The notes below the pieces were generated by a model. That model was given only the letters and a program-made list of their open reading frames with translations. It did not search any database and was not told the DNA's origin. This document shows, piece after piece, positions 1 to 7,394 of a DNA stretch of 13,071 nucleotides. The position numbers and the translations under genes are program-made. The DNA is from Allobosea sp. (GTDB lineage Bacteria > Pseudomonadota > Alphaproteobacteria > Rhizobiales > Beijerinckiaceae): the NCBI GenBank assembly GCA_021732895.1, contig JAKFWE010000273.1:1-13071 (forward strand). The letters run 5' to 3'. How positions within the stretch are numbered: position 1 is the stretch's first letter; each line of letters starts with the position of its first letter.

Positions 1-252
1 CAGTTCGCATTCGGTGATGCCCTCGGCGATCGCCGGCGGCAGCGGCCTCGTCGCAGGGTCGAGCGAGAGATCGGCGTCGCAGACGCCGTCCTGCGTCAGC
101 AGGGCTTCCTGCGTCGAGGCGCGCGCGCTGAGCGTGCTCGTCGTCGTGGTGGTGCGGCCGTCGCGGCTCTCGGACATGAACGAAAACCCGCCGATATCGA
201 CGGAGCAGCCGCCGAGCGCGAGAGCGCCGACCAGCATCGCGAACCGTTTCAC
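1..252 (-). CDS. Small lipoprotein of unknown function, cut by the left window edge
   Basis: Reading leftward from a GTG at 252-250, 84 codons stay open to the window edge. The product begins with a short lipoprotein signal: basic MKRF, a hydrophobic stretch (AMLVGALAL), then a lipobox LGGC with the acylated Cys at residue 16. It should therefore be exported by Sec, lipidated and anchored in a membrane. The following mature part is rich in Ser/Thr/Arg (a run of five Thr near residue 37) and then contains a Cys-containing segment, ending at the edge with ITECEL. I recall short Hyphomicrobiales lipoproteins with a similar Cys-Glu-Leu segment followed by a BamE-like end, but too little is visible to assign that family. 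The GTG overlaps the holC stop codon (GTGA), so translation is probably coupled to holC. A start at the in-frame ATG six codons in would spoil the signal peptide, so GTG is preferred. The 3' end is missing. Confidence 0.72.
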   Translation of the reverse strand, partial: MKRFAMLVGALALGGCSVDIGGFSFMSESRDGRTTTTTSTLSARASTQEALLTQDGVCDADLSLDPATRPLPPAIAEGITECEL

Positions 253-701
253 GCTTTCTTCTCCCATCGGCCGGCCTCGTCCTGCTGCCAGTAGCTGGCC
301 CCGGCGCCTGCGGCCTTGAGCTTGCGCCAATCCTCGCGGGCGCGGGCCAGCGCCTCGGGATCGTCGCCGTCGAAAATCAGGACCAGGCGCTCGTAGTCCT
401 CCATTGCGTCTGGAATGCGGACGCCGTCGGCGCAGATCCGGACGGTCGCCGCATTGGGGTTATGCGCCTGCGTCGTCAGAACGACCGGATTCGACGCGGC
501 GTCCGGCTCGGCCGCCGTGACATGGTGGAGAAAGCTCTCGTCGGACCAGGTCCAGAGATGATCGTCGAGCGCGGCCATCCGCTCCTCGCCGCCCAGTTCG
601 ACGACAACCTTCTGGCCGCGCGCCAGAGCCCGTTCGAGGATCGTCGGCAGCACCTGCTCGAGCGGGCGCGACTGCAGGTGGAAGAACAGGATCTCAGTCA
701 T
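249..701 (-). CDS. holC: DNA polymerase III chi subunit
   Basis: This 150-residue protein matches the HolC family in length (about 147 in E. coli) and pattern. It starts MTEILFFHLQ, continues with a helix of the type LEQVLPTILERALARGQKVVV, then DDHLWTWSDESFLHH, a PVVLTT strand and a late ERLVLIFDG strand. This is the Rossmann-like fold of the chi subunit. In the E. coli clamp-loader complex chi binds the C-terminal tail of single-strand binding protein and links it to the polymerase. Many alphaproteobacteria lack a recognisable psi partner, so here chi may act mainly through SSB. The ATG start at 701-699 gives the standard N-terminus. It lies downstream of pepA in the same direction, separated by 129 bp that hold a palindromic repeat. 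pepA-holC adjacency is common in Proteobacteria. Its stop codon overlaps the start of the next lipoprotein gene. Confidence 0.93.
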   Translation of the reverse strand: MTEILFFHLQSRPLEQVLPTILERALARGQKVVVELGGEERMAALDDHLWTWSDESFLHHVTAAEPDAASNPVVLTTQAHNPNAATVRICADGVRIPDAMEDYERLVLIFDGDDPEALARAREDWRKLKAAGAGASYWQQDEAGRWEKKA

Positions 702-727
702 CGCCGGCCCTCGTCCGCCGGCAGCGC

Positions 728-820
728 GCCGTCTTTGCGAGCGTAGCGAAGCAATCCAGGGGAACGTCGAGCGCTGCCCCCCTGGATTGCTTCGTCGCCT
801 GCGCTCCTCGCAAAGACGGC
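728..820. repeat. Palindromic intergenic repeat (REP/MITE-like stem-loop)
   Basis: Two nested inverted arms are seen directly. The outer arms 728-741 and 807-820 are perfect 14-bp reverse complements. The inner arms 747-762 and 779-794 are perfect 16-bp reverse complements around a 16-nt loop. The spacers between arms differ (5 nt left, 12 nt right), so the stem has one asymmetric internal bulge. The core (TTGCGAG ... GAAGCAATCCAG) resembles a short palindromic repeat that is abundant in intergenic regions of Bradyrhizobium, Bosea and other Proteobacteria. It sits 10 bp after the pepA stop and 26 bp before the holC start. In the pepA-holC transcript it would fold into a very stable hairpin, which could stabilise the pepA mRNA end or limit read-through. 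There is no T-tract, so it is not a standard intrinsic terminator. Confidence 0.9.
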
Positions 821-830
821 ATTCTGGAGA

Positions 831-2324
831 TCACCCCTCGTAGTGATCGGCCACCAGCCGGTCGAGCAGGCGCACGCCCCAGCCGGAGCCCCAGGAGCGG
901 TTGATCTCACTGCTCAGCGAACCCATGCCGGTCCCGGCGATGTCGAGATGAACCCAGGGCGTGTCGTTGACGTGGCGCTGCAGGAACTGCGCCGCCGTGA
1001 TCGAGCCGCCATAGCGGCCGGCGGCGTTCTTCATGTCGGCGAATTTCGAATCGATCATCTTGTCGTAGGCCTTGCCCAGCGGCATGCGCCAGACCGTCTC
1101 GCCGGTCGCCTTGCCGGCTGCGGTCAGCCGCTCGGCCAGTTCGTCGCTGTTGGAGAACAGCCCGGCATGCTCCTGCGCCAGGGCCACCAGGATCGCGCCG
1201 GTCAGCGTCGCCAGATTGATCATGAAGCGCGGCTTGAAGGTGTCCTGAGCGTACCAGAGCACGTCGGCGAGCACGAGCCGGCCTTCCGCGTCGGTGTTGA
1301 TGATCTCGATGGTCTGTCCCGAGAGCGAGGTCACGATGTCGCCGGGCCTCTGGGCCGCGCCGTCGGGCATGTTCTCGACCAGGCCGATCAGCCCGATGGC
1401 GTTGACCTTGGCCTTGCGTGCGGCGAGCGCGTGCATCAGGCCGGTGACGCAAGCCGCGCCTGCCATGTCGCCCTTCATGTCCTCCATGCCGGAGCCGGGC
1501 TTGATCGAGATGCCGCCGGAATCGAAGGTCACGCCCTTGCCGATGAAGGCGACCGGCTGAACGCCGGGCTTGGCCCCGTTCCAGCGCATGATCACCACGC
1601 GGCTCTCGCGGCGCGAGCCCTGCCCGACCGCGAGCAGCGCGCGCATGCCGATCTTCCTGAGCTGCTTCTCGTCGAGGATCTCGATCTCGACGCCGAGCTT
1701 GTCGAGCTTGGCCGCGCGCTCGGCGAACTCCTCGGGAAACAGCACGTTCGGCGGCTCGTTGACGAGGTCGCGGGCGATCTCGACGCCGGCCGCGATGGCC
1801 TCGCGCGCCTTCAGCGCCTTCTTCACGGCCGAAGGATCGGCCACGCGCAGGGTCGCGGTCAGCGGCTCGGCCTGTTCGGGCTCCTTGCTCTTTGTCTTGT
1901 AGCGGTCGAAGACGTAGCCGCGCAGCCTGAGCCCCAGCGCGAGCTCCGCGACCTGGTCCGGCGTGATCTCGGCTTCGGGCAGGGCCGCGACGATGTCGGC
2001 CTTGCGGCCATGCCCGAGGCGCCCGGCGATCGCGCCGCCCAGCATGGCGAAGTCTCGCGTCCCGGCCTCGTCCTCCGCGCCGAGCCCGATCACGATCAGG
2101 CGCTCGTAGCCCGCCCCGTCGGGCGCCAGCAGGGTCATGCCCGCGAGCGCCTTGCCCTTGAAGCGCTCGGCCGCGGCGGCGCGCGCCAGAAGCCCGCGCG
2201 CGCCGTCGCCGAGCCACTCTTCGGCCATTTTCGGCGGCGCAAGCTTGTCGGAGACGAGGATGACGAGATCCTCCCCGCCGATGGCGTTCAGGGCTTTGAC
2301 TTCGAGCTTGAGGCGCTGCGACAT
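831..2324 (-). CDS. pepA: Leucyl aminopeptidase (M17 family, cytosol aminopeptidase)
   Basis: A 497-residue M17 aminopeptidase, close to the E. coli PepA length of 503. It removes N-terminal residues from peptides in the cytoplasm using two metal ions, normally as a hexamer. The N-terminal domain (about 1-160) is the variable macro-like part, and the C-terminal catalytic domain carries the family signature NTDAEGRL at 343-350. Expected metal ligands are present: K263 and D268 in GKGVTFDSGG, D286 in MKGDMAGAA, and D345 and E347 in the signature. The catalytic pair is K275 (SIKPGS) and R349. In E. coli PepA also binds DNA in Xer recombination and carAB control; nothing here shows whether that holds. 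The reading frame is open 48 codons further upstream, but that extension is Arg-rich and unlike the family, so the ATG at 2324-2322 (MSQRLKLEV) is chosen, although no strong ribosome site precedes it. It is transcribed divergently from lptF. Confidence 0.97.
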   Translation of the reverse strand: MSQRLKLEVKALNAIGGEDLVILVSDKLAPPKMAEEWLGDGARGLLARAAAAERFKGKALAGMTLLAPDGAGYERLIVIGLGAEDEAGTRDFAMLGGAIAGRLGHGRKADIVAALPEAEITPDQVAELALGLRLRGYVFDRYKTKSKEPEQAEPLTATLRVADPSAVKKALKAREAIAAGVEIARDLVNEPPNVLFPEEFAERAAKLDKLGVEIEILDEKQLRKIGMRALLAVGQGSRRESRVVIMRWNGAKPGVQPVAFIGKGVTFDSGGISIKPGSGMEDMKGDMAGAACVTGLMHALAARKAKVNAIGLIGLVENMPDGAAQRPGDIVTSLSGQTIEIINTDAEGRLVLADVLWYAQDTFKPRFMINLATLTGAILVALAQEHAGLFSNSDELAERLTAAGKATGETVWRMPLGKAYDKMIDSKFADMKNAAGRYGGSITAAQFLQRHVNDTPWVHLDIAGTGMGSLSSEINRSWGSGWGVRLLDRLVADHYEG

Positions 2325-2473
2325 GGAGGGCTCACGATGCAGGGAAGGGAGACGGCGCGAATGGCTTGTTCCAGGAAGACGCCGACGATTCCCGTTTGCG
2401 CCCCGGTCGAGGCTATACCATACGGTGTTCCGCGCGAACTCTCCAACGGGAGCCGCCTGGCCCGCCAACCGGA
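2325..2473. promoter_or_regulatory. Divergent pepA/lptF intergenic region
   Basis: This 149-bp non-coding stretch lies between the divergent starts of pepA and lptF, so it must hold promoters for both unless one is read from elsewhere. The only AT-rich island is around 2413-2422 (CTATACCATA). It could serve as the -10 for both directions: TATACC (2414-2419) rightward for lptF, with only a poor -35 (TTCCCG at 2389-2394, 19-bp spacer), and TATGGT leftward for pepA. No clear operator repeat is seen. Confidence 0.45.
2417..2446 (-). promoter_or_regulatory. Candidate sigma70-type promoter for pepA
   Basis: On the minus strand TTGGAG (2446-2441) and TATGGT (2422-2417) are separated by 18 bp, a fair match to a housekeeping promoter. 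It would give a leader of roughly 85 nt before the pepA ATG. The match is by eye only. Confidence 0.35.
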
Positions 2474-3679
2474 ATGCATCGCGTGCCGCTGAACCGCCTC
2501 GACCGCTACATCTTCAGGATCGCCGCCATCGCGGCGCTGGTGCTGCTGGTCGGGCTGACCAGCGTGATCTGGGTGACGCAGGCGCTGCGCGAGGTCGACC
2601 TGATCACCGGCAAGGGCCAGACGGTCTTCATCTTCTTCACCGTCACGCTGCTCTCGCTGCCGGCGCTGATCGCCGGCATCGCGCCGGTCGCGCTGTTCAT
2701 GGCGACGCTCTACACGCTCAACCGCCTCAACGGCGATTCCGAGCTCATCGTGATGAGCGCCGCCGGGCTCGCGCCGCGCCGGCTCGCGCGACCCTTCGTC
2801 GCGCTGACGCTGCTGACGTCGCTTCTCGTCGCCTGGATCGCGATCTCGGTGATGCCGGCGAGCTTCCGGGCCCTGCGCGACCTGATCACCCTGATCCGCG
2901 CGGATTTCGTCGCCAACGTCGTCAAGGAAGGCCAGTTCGTGGCGCTCGATTCCGGCGTCACCTTCCATTATCGCGAGCGCTCGGGCGACGCGCTTCTCGG
3001 GATCTTCATGCAGGACCGGCGCAATCCGGACCAGCCTTCCGTCTACATCGCCGACCGCGGCCGCTCGGTCGAGGCCGACGGCAACAGTTTCCTGATGCTG
3101 GAGAAGGGCACGATCCAGCGCGAAAGCCGCTCGAAGGACACCACCTCGATCATCTCGTTCGAGCGCTACGCGCTGAATCTCTCGGCTCTTTCGGGTGAGG
3201 CGACAGGCGGCGGCGAAGGCGAAGGCAGCGGCGACAAGGTGGTCTACAAGCCGCGCGAGCGCACCACCTACGCGCTGCTGACGCAGGATGAAACCGAGCC
3301 CTATTACCAGATTCAGGCGGGCCGTTTTCGCGCCGAGCTGCACAACAGGCTGTCCGCCGCGCTCTATCCGATCGCTTTCATGCTCGTCGCCTTCGCCGCC
3401 CTCGGCGAGGCGCGCACGACGCGCCAGGGCCGCGCCGCCGCGATCCAGGCCGCCGTCCTGATCGTCGGCGGCGTCCGCATCGCGGCCTACGCCGCCTGGA
3501 CCGCGAGCGTCCGCTCCGGTTTCGCGGTCGTTCTGCTCTACCTCCTGCCGCTGGCGACGATCGCCATGGCGGTGGCCCTGATCGGCTTCGGCGACCGGCT
3601 GCGGCCATGGCTCGCGCGCGGCAGCGGTCGGCTGACCGGGCCGTTCGCCTCCCTGGCGACCCGGCTGCGACGGGCCTGA
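2474..3679 (+). CDS. lptF: LPS export ABC transporter permease LptF
   Basis: A 401-residue inner-membrane protein of the YjgP/YjgQ family. LptF and LptG form the transmembrane core of the LptB2FG transporter, which extracts LPS from the inner membrane and passes it to the periplasmic bridge. Visible parts are an N-terminal amphipathic start (LNRLDRYIFR), three hydrophobic helices at about 15-37, 52-80 and 105-127, a soluble periplasmic beta-jellyroll region at about 140-280, and three C-terminal helices at about 295-312, 323-343 and 350-372. This is the family layout. A Gly/Glu-rich stretch at 240-254 (TGGGEGEGSG) interrupts the periplasmic domain and is probably a flexible loop. The frame is open 36 codons further upstream, but that part is polar and not family-like, so the ATG at 2474 is used; the preceding ribosome site is weak. 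Its stop shares one base with the lptG start, so the pair is translationally coupled. The partner ATPase gene lptB is not in the window. Confidence 0.95.
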   Translation: MHRVPLNRLDRYIFRIAAIAALVLLVGLTSVIWVTQALREVDLITGKGQTVFIFFTVTLLSLPALIAGIAPVALFMATLYTLNRLNGDSELIVMSAAGLAPRRLARPFVALTLLTSLLVAWIAISVMPASFRALRDLITLIRADFVANVVKEGQFVALDSGVTFHYRERSGDALLGIFMQDRRNPDQPSVYIADRGRSVEADGNSFLMLEKGTIQRESRSKDTTSIISFERYALNLSALSGEATGGGEGEGSGDKVVYKPRERTTYALLTQDETEPYYQIQAGRFRAELHNRLSAALYPIAFMLVAFAALGEARTTRQGRAAAIQAAVLIVGGVRIAAYAAWTASVRSGFAVVLLYLLPLATIAMAVALIGFGDRLRPWLARGSGRLTGPFASLATRLRRA

Positions 3680-4767
3680 TGCTGGTCGTCTCGACCTTCG
3701 GCCGCTACCTGACGAGGCGCTTCGCCCGCGCCATGCTCGGCGTCTTCGGCACCTTCTTCTTTCTGGTGCTGACGCTCGATTTCGTCGAGCTAATGCGTCG
3801 CGCCGGCGATTCGCCGATCGCCAACGCGCCGCTGATCGTCCAGCTCGCGCTTTATCGCGCGCCGGCCGTCGCGGAGCAGATATTTCCGTTCGCCGTGCTG
3901 TTCGGCGGCATGTTCGCCCTGCTGACGCTGAGCCGGAAGCTGGAGCTTGTGGTGGCGCGCTCGGTCGGGGTGTCGGCCTGGCAGTTCCTGCAGCCGGCGG
4001 CGCTCGTGGCGGCCGTGATCGGGCTGGTTTCGATCATGGTTTACAATCCGCTGGCGGCGGAGATGCGGCGCCAGGCGACCAAGCTCGAGGCCACGCTGTT
4101 CGCGCGCTCCGGCCAGACCGCCAGCGGCCAGGAAATCTGGCTGCGCCAGCGCAGCGTCGATGGTCAGGCCATCATCCGGGCGGCCGCCGCGCTGCCGGAC
4201 GGCGACGGGCTGGCCCGGGTCGCGATCTACAATTTCGGCCTGGACGGGGTGTTCAGCGAGCGCATCGAGGCGCGGCAGGCGGTCATCCGGCGCGGCTATT
4301 GGGAGTTGTCCGACGCCCGCGTCATTTCGGCCACGGAAGAGCCACAGAACTTCACGACGTATCTGTTCGCCACGACGCTGGAGCCAGAACAGGTGCAGCA
4401 GAGTTTCATCCCGCCCGACGCCGTCGGGTTCTGGTCGATGCCGACCGTGATCGAGCGGACGCAGCGCGCCGGGCTGGACACGACGCGCTACGAACTGCGC
4501 TATCAGTCGCTGATGGCGCGACCTCTCCTGCTTGTCGCCATGGTTCTCGTGGCAGCGTCCGTTTCCTTAAGATTTTTCCGGTTTGGTGGGGTGACGCGAT
4601 TGGTGATAGGTGGTGTGGCTGCGGGCTTCATGCTCTATGTCGCCACGCAACTGTCGGAAGAGCTGGGGGCGGCGGGAATCGTCAACCCGCCGGTCGCGGC
4701 ATGGCTGCCGGCCGTTGTGGGCAGCATGCTCGGCGCCCTTGCCCTCCTTCACCAGGAAGACGGGTGA
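3679..4767 (+). CDS. lptG: LPS export ABC transporter permease LptG
   Basis: A 362-residue YjgP/YjgQ family permease, the usual LptG length. It begins TFGRYLTRRFARAML, where LptG proteins typically have a Y-L-x-R motif before the first helix. Hydrophobic helices are at about 17-35, 66-87, 103-122, 280-298, 305-325 and 335-356, with a periplasmic domain between about 130 and 275. The stretch FRFGGVTRLVIGG near 300-312 fits the conserved cytoplasmic loop between helices 4 and 5 of this family. It pairs with LptF to form the LPS-extracting channel. The ATG at 3679 overlaps the lptF TGA (TGATG). The same frame is open 24 codons further back inside lptF, but those codons are an out-of-frame shadow of the lptF end. 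lptD follows after 36 bp. Confidence 0.95.
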   Translation: MLVVSTFGRYLTRRFARAMLGVFGTFFFLVLTLDFVELMRRAGDSPIANAPLIVQLALYRAPAVAEQIFPFAVLFGGMFALLTLSRKLELVVARSVGVSAWQFLQPAALVAAVIGLVSIMVYNPLAAEMRRQATKLEATLFARSGQTASGQEIWLRQRSVDGQAIIRAAAALPDGDGLARVAIYNFGLDGVFSERIEARQAVIRRGYWELSDARVISATEEPQNFTTYLFATTLEPEQVQQSFIPPDAVGFWSMPTVIERTQRAGLDTTRYELRYQSLMARPLLLVAMVLVAASVSLRFFRFGGVTRLVIGGVAAGFMLYVATQLSEELGAAGIVNPPVAAWLPAVVGSMLGALALLHQEDG

Positions 4768-4791
4768 CGGTAACGTGCCTATGGTTAATTT

Positions 4792-4795
4792 AGGA
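4792..4795 (+). promoter_or_regulatory. Ribosome binding site for lptD
   Basis: AGGA lies 8 nt before the ATG at 4804, in the AT-rich 36-bp gap after lptG. It favours this start over the in-frame ATG at 4825, which has no comparable site. Confidence 0.5.
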
Positions 4796-4803
4796 TTGAG
4801 TGC

Positions 4804-7308
4804 ATGGTATCGGGCGTGAGACGCATGACGCGCTTTGCAGCTGCGACGGCGCTCGTCTCGAGTCTGGCGCTGATCGTGCCGTCGATCTCGCAGGCCCAGG
4901 CTCCCGCCTCCCAGGAGCGCATGGTCGTCGACGCCCGCGAACTCGTCTACGACAACCGTAACAACTCGGTCTCCGCCGTCGGCAACGTCCAGATCCTCTA
5001 TCAGGGCCGGACGATCGAGGCTGACCGCGTCACCTATGACCGCGCCGGAAAGCGCGTCATCGCGACAGGGAACGCCAGGATCACCGAGGCGAACGGCACG
5101 GTCATCACCGGCGACCGCTTCAACCTGACCGACGACTTTCGTGACGGATTCATCGATTCCCTGCGTGTGGTGAACCCGGACCGGACGCGCTTCACCGCGC
5201 CGCGCGGCGAGCGCAGCGACGGCGAGGTCTTTGTCTTCGAGAACGGCACCTACACGGCGTGCGAGCCCTGCAAGGACCAGCCAGAGCGGCCGCCTCTATG
5301 GCAGGTTCGTTCGGCCAGGATCATTCACAAGAAGTCGGAGCAGACGATCTACTACGAGCAGTCGAGGCTGGAGTTCCTCGGCATCCCGCTGGCCTACATC
5401 CCCTATATGTCCGGGCCAGACTCGACCGTGAAGCGTCGCAGCGGCTTTCTGTCGCCGACCTTCATCAACACGACCGCGCTCGGCTTTGGCGTCGGCCTGC
5501 CGTATTTCTTCAATCTCGCGCCGAACTATGATTTGACGGTCACGCCGACCTATCTCTCGCGCCAGGGTTTTCTCGGCCAGGCCGAATGGCGCCATCGCTT
5601 CGTCAACGGGTCCTACAGCATCCGCGCCGCCGGGATTTTTCAGAAGGAGCCAGACGCGTTCCTGCCGAGCCCGTTCGGCGCCGGCGACGACAAGTTCCGC
5701 GGTTCGGTCGAGACCACCGGCAAGCTCTTCATCAACCCGCGCTGGAGCTTCGGCTGGGATATCGCGGCGTCGACCGACCGCTTCTTCTACCGCAACTACC
5801 GCATCCGCAGCGAAAGCATCAGTTCGACCACGCTGCTCCAGGAATCGATCTCGTCGGTCTATCTCAACGGCCAGAGCCCGACGGCCTGGTTCGACGTGCG
5901 CGGCTACTATTTCCAGACCCTGTCATCGACCGACTGGCAGAAGCAGCAGCCGCTGGTGACGCCGGTGGCCGACTACAACAAGCGCGTCCATCAGCCCTCC
6001 TTCCTCGGCGGCGAACTCGCCTTCAACGTCAACCTGACGCATCTGACGCGCGAGGCGGCCGCCTTCCGGCAGTTGCCGGTGCAAAGCGCCACCCTGATCA
6101 ACACGCCGAGCTACAGCCTCTACGACGGCTGCGCGGTTTACCAGAAGGACAGTTGCCTGGTGCGCGGCATCGCCGGAACGGTGGCCCGCGCCACGGCGGA
6201 AGTGTCCTGGCGGCGCAATTTCATCGACCCGCTCGGCCAGGTCTGGACGCCCTACGCCGCGCTGCGCGCCGACGTCTTCTCGATCAACCCCTCGACGACC
6301 GGCTTCGCCAACGCCAATGTAGCCTCCATCGTCGACACCTCCGACGAGGTCTTCGGCCGCGCCATGCCGGCGATCGGGCTGATGTACCGCTACCCCTTGG
6401 TCGCCAGGACGGGTTGGGGAACCCACATCATCGAGCCGGTGGCGCAGGTCGTGGCGCGGCCCAACGAGACCAACAGCCTGCGTGTCGCCAACGAGGACGC
6501 CCAGAGCCTCGTCTTCGACGACAACAACCTGTTCGAATGGAGCGGCAAGTTCTCTGGCTATGATCGCGTCGAGGGCGGCAGCCGCGCCAATGTCGGCGCG
6601 CTCTACACGGGCCGCTTCGGCAAGAACGCCTTCGCCAACTTCCTGATCGGGCAGTCCTATCACCTCGGCGGCCGCAACTCGTTCGCCCGCGGCGACCTGG
6701 CCAATGTCGGGCTCGATTCCGGCCTGGAAACGACCCGCTCCGATTACGTGGCGCGCGCCCAGCTCTCGCCGATGACCGGGCTGCTTTTCTCAGGCGCCGC
6801 GCGTTTCGACGAAAGCACGCTCGAGGCGCAGCGCATCGACGCCTCCGCCAGCTATTCGAACGCCGTGTTCTCGAGCTCGGTCGGCTACGGCCGCTATGAG
6901 CCGCAGCCCAATCTCGGGATCAATCGTCGCCGCGAAGGCCTCAGCCTGAGTGGCTCCGTGGCGGTGACCTCGAACTGGCGCGTCCGCGGCGGCGTGCTGT
7001 TCGATCTCGACAAGTACAAATACGATCGCGAGCGCTGGCGGCTGGCCTACACGCCGGTCAACACCAGCCCCTATCCGAACACCGGTCTGCTGCAGACGGC
7101 GTCGGCGTCCGTCGGACTGAACTACACCGATGAATGCACGATCTTCGACATCTCCTACTCGCAGTCCTATGCCGATCGGCAGTCCGGGGCGACCAGGGAC
7201 ACCCGCACTGTCCTGTTCAGGCTCGAACTCCGTACTTTGGGCGAGATCGCCTATTCGCAGAATCTCGGCGCGGTTTCGGCCGGCGACGGCATCGCCGCAA
7301 GCAACTGA
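4804..7308 (+). CDS. lptD: LPS assembly outer-membrane protein LptD
   Basis: An 834-residue LptD (OstA/Imp). It inserts LPS into the outer leaflet of the outer membrane as a beta-barrel plugged by the lipoprotein LptE. Residues 1-32 form a signal peptide (basic start, hydrophobic AAATALVSSLALIV, SQAQA cleavage region). Residues about 40-135 are the LptA-like periplasmic beta-jellyroll with its repeated pattern (ELVYDNRNNSVSAVGNVQILYQGRTIEAD). The conserved join of jellyroll and barrel follows: PPLWQVRSARIIH, then LEFLGIPLAYIPYMSGPD and KRRSGFLSP. From about 215 to the end is the barrel, finishing with LFRLELRTLGE. Cysteines occur as CEPC (153, 156), at 443 and 451, and at 778 near the C-terminus. 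E. coli LptD needs disulfides between N- and C-terminal cysteines, and C153/C156 with C778 could play that role. In E. coli the next gene is surA, but here pdxA follows after 86 bp. Confidence 0.96.
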   Translation: MVSGVRRMTRFAAATALVSSLALIVPSISQAQAPASQERMVVDARELVYDNRNNSVSAVGNVQILYQGRTIEADRVTYDRAGKRVIATGNARITEANGTVITGDRFNLTDDFRDGFIDSLRVVNPDRTRFTAPRGERSDGEVFVFENGTYTACEPCKDQPERPPLWQVRSARIIHKKSEQTIYYEQSRLEFLGIPLAYIPYMSGPDSTVKRRSGFLSPTFINTTALGFGVGLPYFFNLAPNYDLTVTPTYLSRQGFLGQAEWRHRFVNGSYSIRAAGIFQKEPDAFLPSPFGAGDDKFRGSVETTGKLFINPRWSFGWDIAASTDRFFYRNYRIRSESISSTTLLQESISSVYLNGQSPTAWFDVRGYYFQTLSSTDWQKQQPLVTPVADYNKRVHQPSFLGGELAFNVNLTHLTREAAAFRQLPVQSATLINTPSYSLYDGCAVYQKDSCLVRGIAGTVARATAEVSWRRNFIDPLGQVWTPYAALRADVFSINPSTTGFANANVASIVDTSDEVFGRAMPAIGLMYRYPLVARTGWGTHIIEPVAQVVARPNETNSLRVANEDAQSLVFDDNNLFEWSGKFSGYDRVEGGSRANVGALYTGRFGKNAFANFLIGQSYHLGGRNSFARGDLANVGLDSGLETTRSDYVARAQLSPMTGLLFSGAARFDESTLEAQRIDASASYSNAVFSSSVGYGRYEPQPNLGINRRREGLSLSGSVAVTSNWRVRGGVLFDLDKYKYDRERWRLAYTPVNTSPYPNTGLLQTASASVGLNYTDECTIFDISYSQSYADRQSGATRDTRTVLFRLELRTLGEIAYSQNLGAVSAGDGIAASN

Positions 7309-7394
7309 GAAACCGGGATCGACCGACGGTCCGCCCGCGGGCCGATCGCGAGCGGCGGTCCCGGCCTGCTTTTCGTTCTGTCGTGGAGTGAGGC
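7309..7394 (+). other. lptD-pdxA gap where surA would be expected
   Basis: This 86-bp gap holds no open frame resembling a SurA fragment. It contains a perfect 10-bp palindrome at 7333-7342 and a possible weak imperfect hairpin (CCGGGA at 7313-7318 against TCCCGG at 7359-7364). The hairpin is long-looped and lacks a proper T-tract, so it is not called a terminator. Near its right end GGAG at 7385-7388 lies 6 nt before the pdxA GTG and is the likely ribosome site. Confidence 0.6.

Noticed and set aside
907..2217. 436-codon minus-strand frame within pepA
   Set aside because: It overlaps pepA in another frame and encodes an Arg-rich low-complexity product, the usual GC-bias artefact.
2325..2468. 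N-terminal extension of pepA by 48 codons
   Set aside because: It would fill the whole promoter region and is Arg-rich; M17 enzymes start near the chosen ATG.
843..2492. 549-codon open frame on the + strand opposite pepA
   Set aside because: It is antisense to a clear pepA, its product is rich in His/Arg/Gly/Ala without any domain, and long antisense frames are expected in high-GC genes.
5586..6563. 325-codon + frame within lptD
   Set aside because: Out-of-frame shadow of lptD with Arg/Pro-rich composition and no recognisable motif.
7313..7364. Possible terminator hairpin between lptD and pdxA
   Set aside because: Only six base pairs at the base with a long loop, and the following sequence lacks a continuous T-tract.
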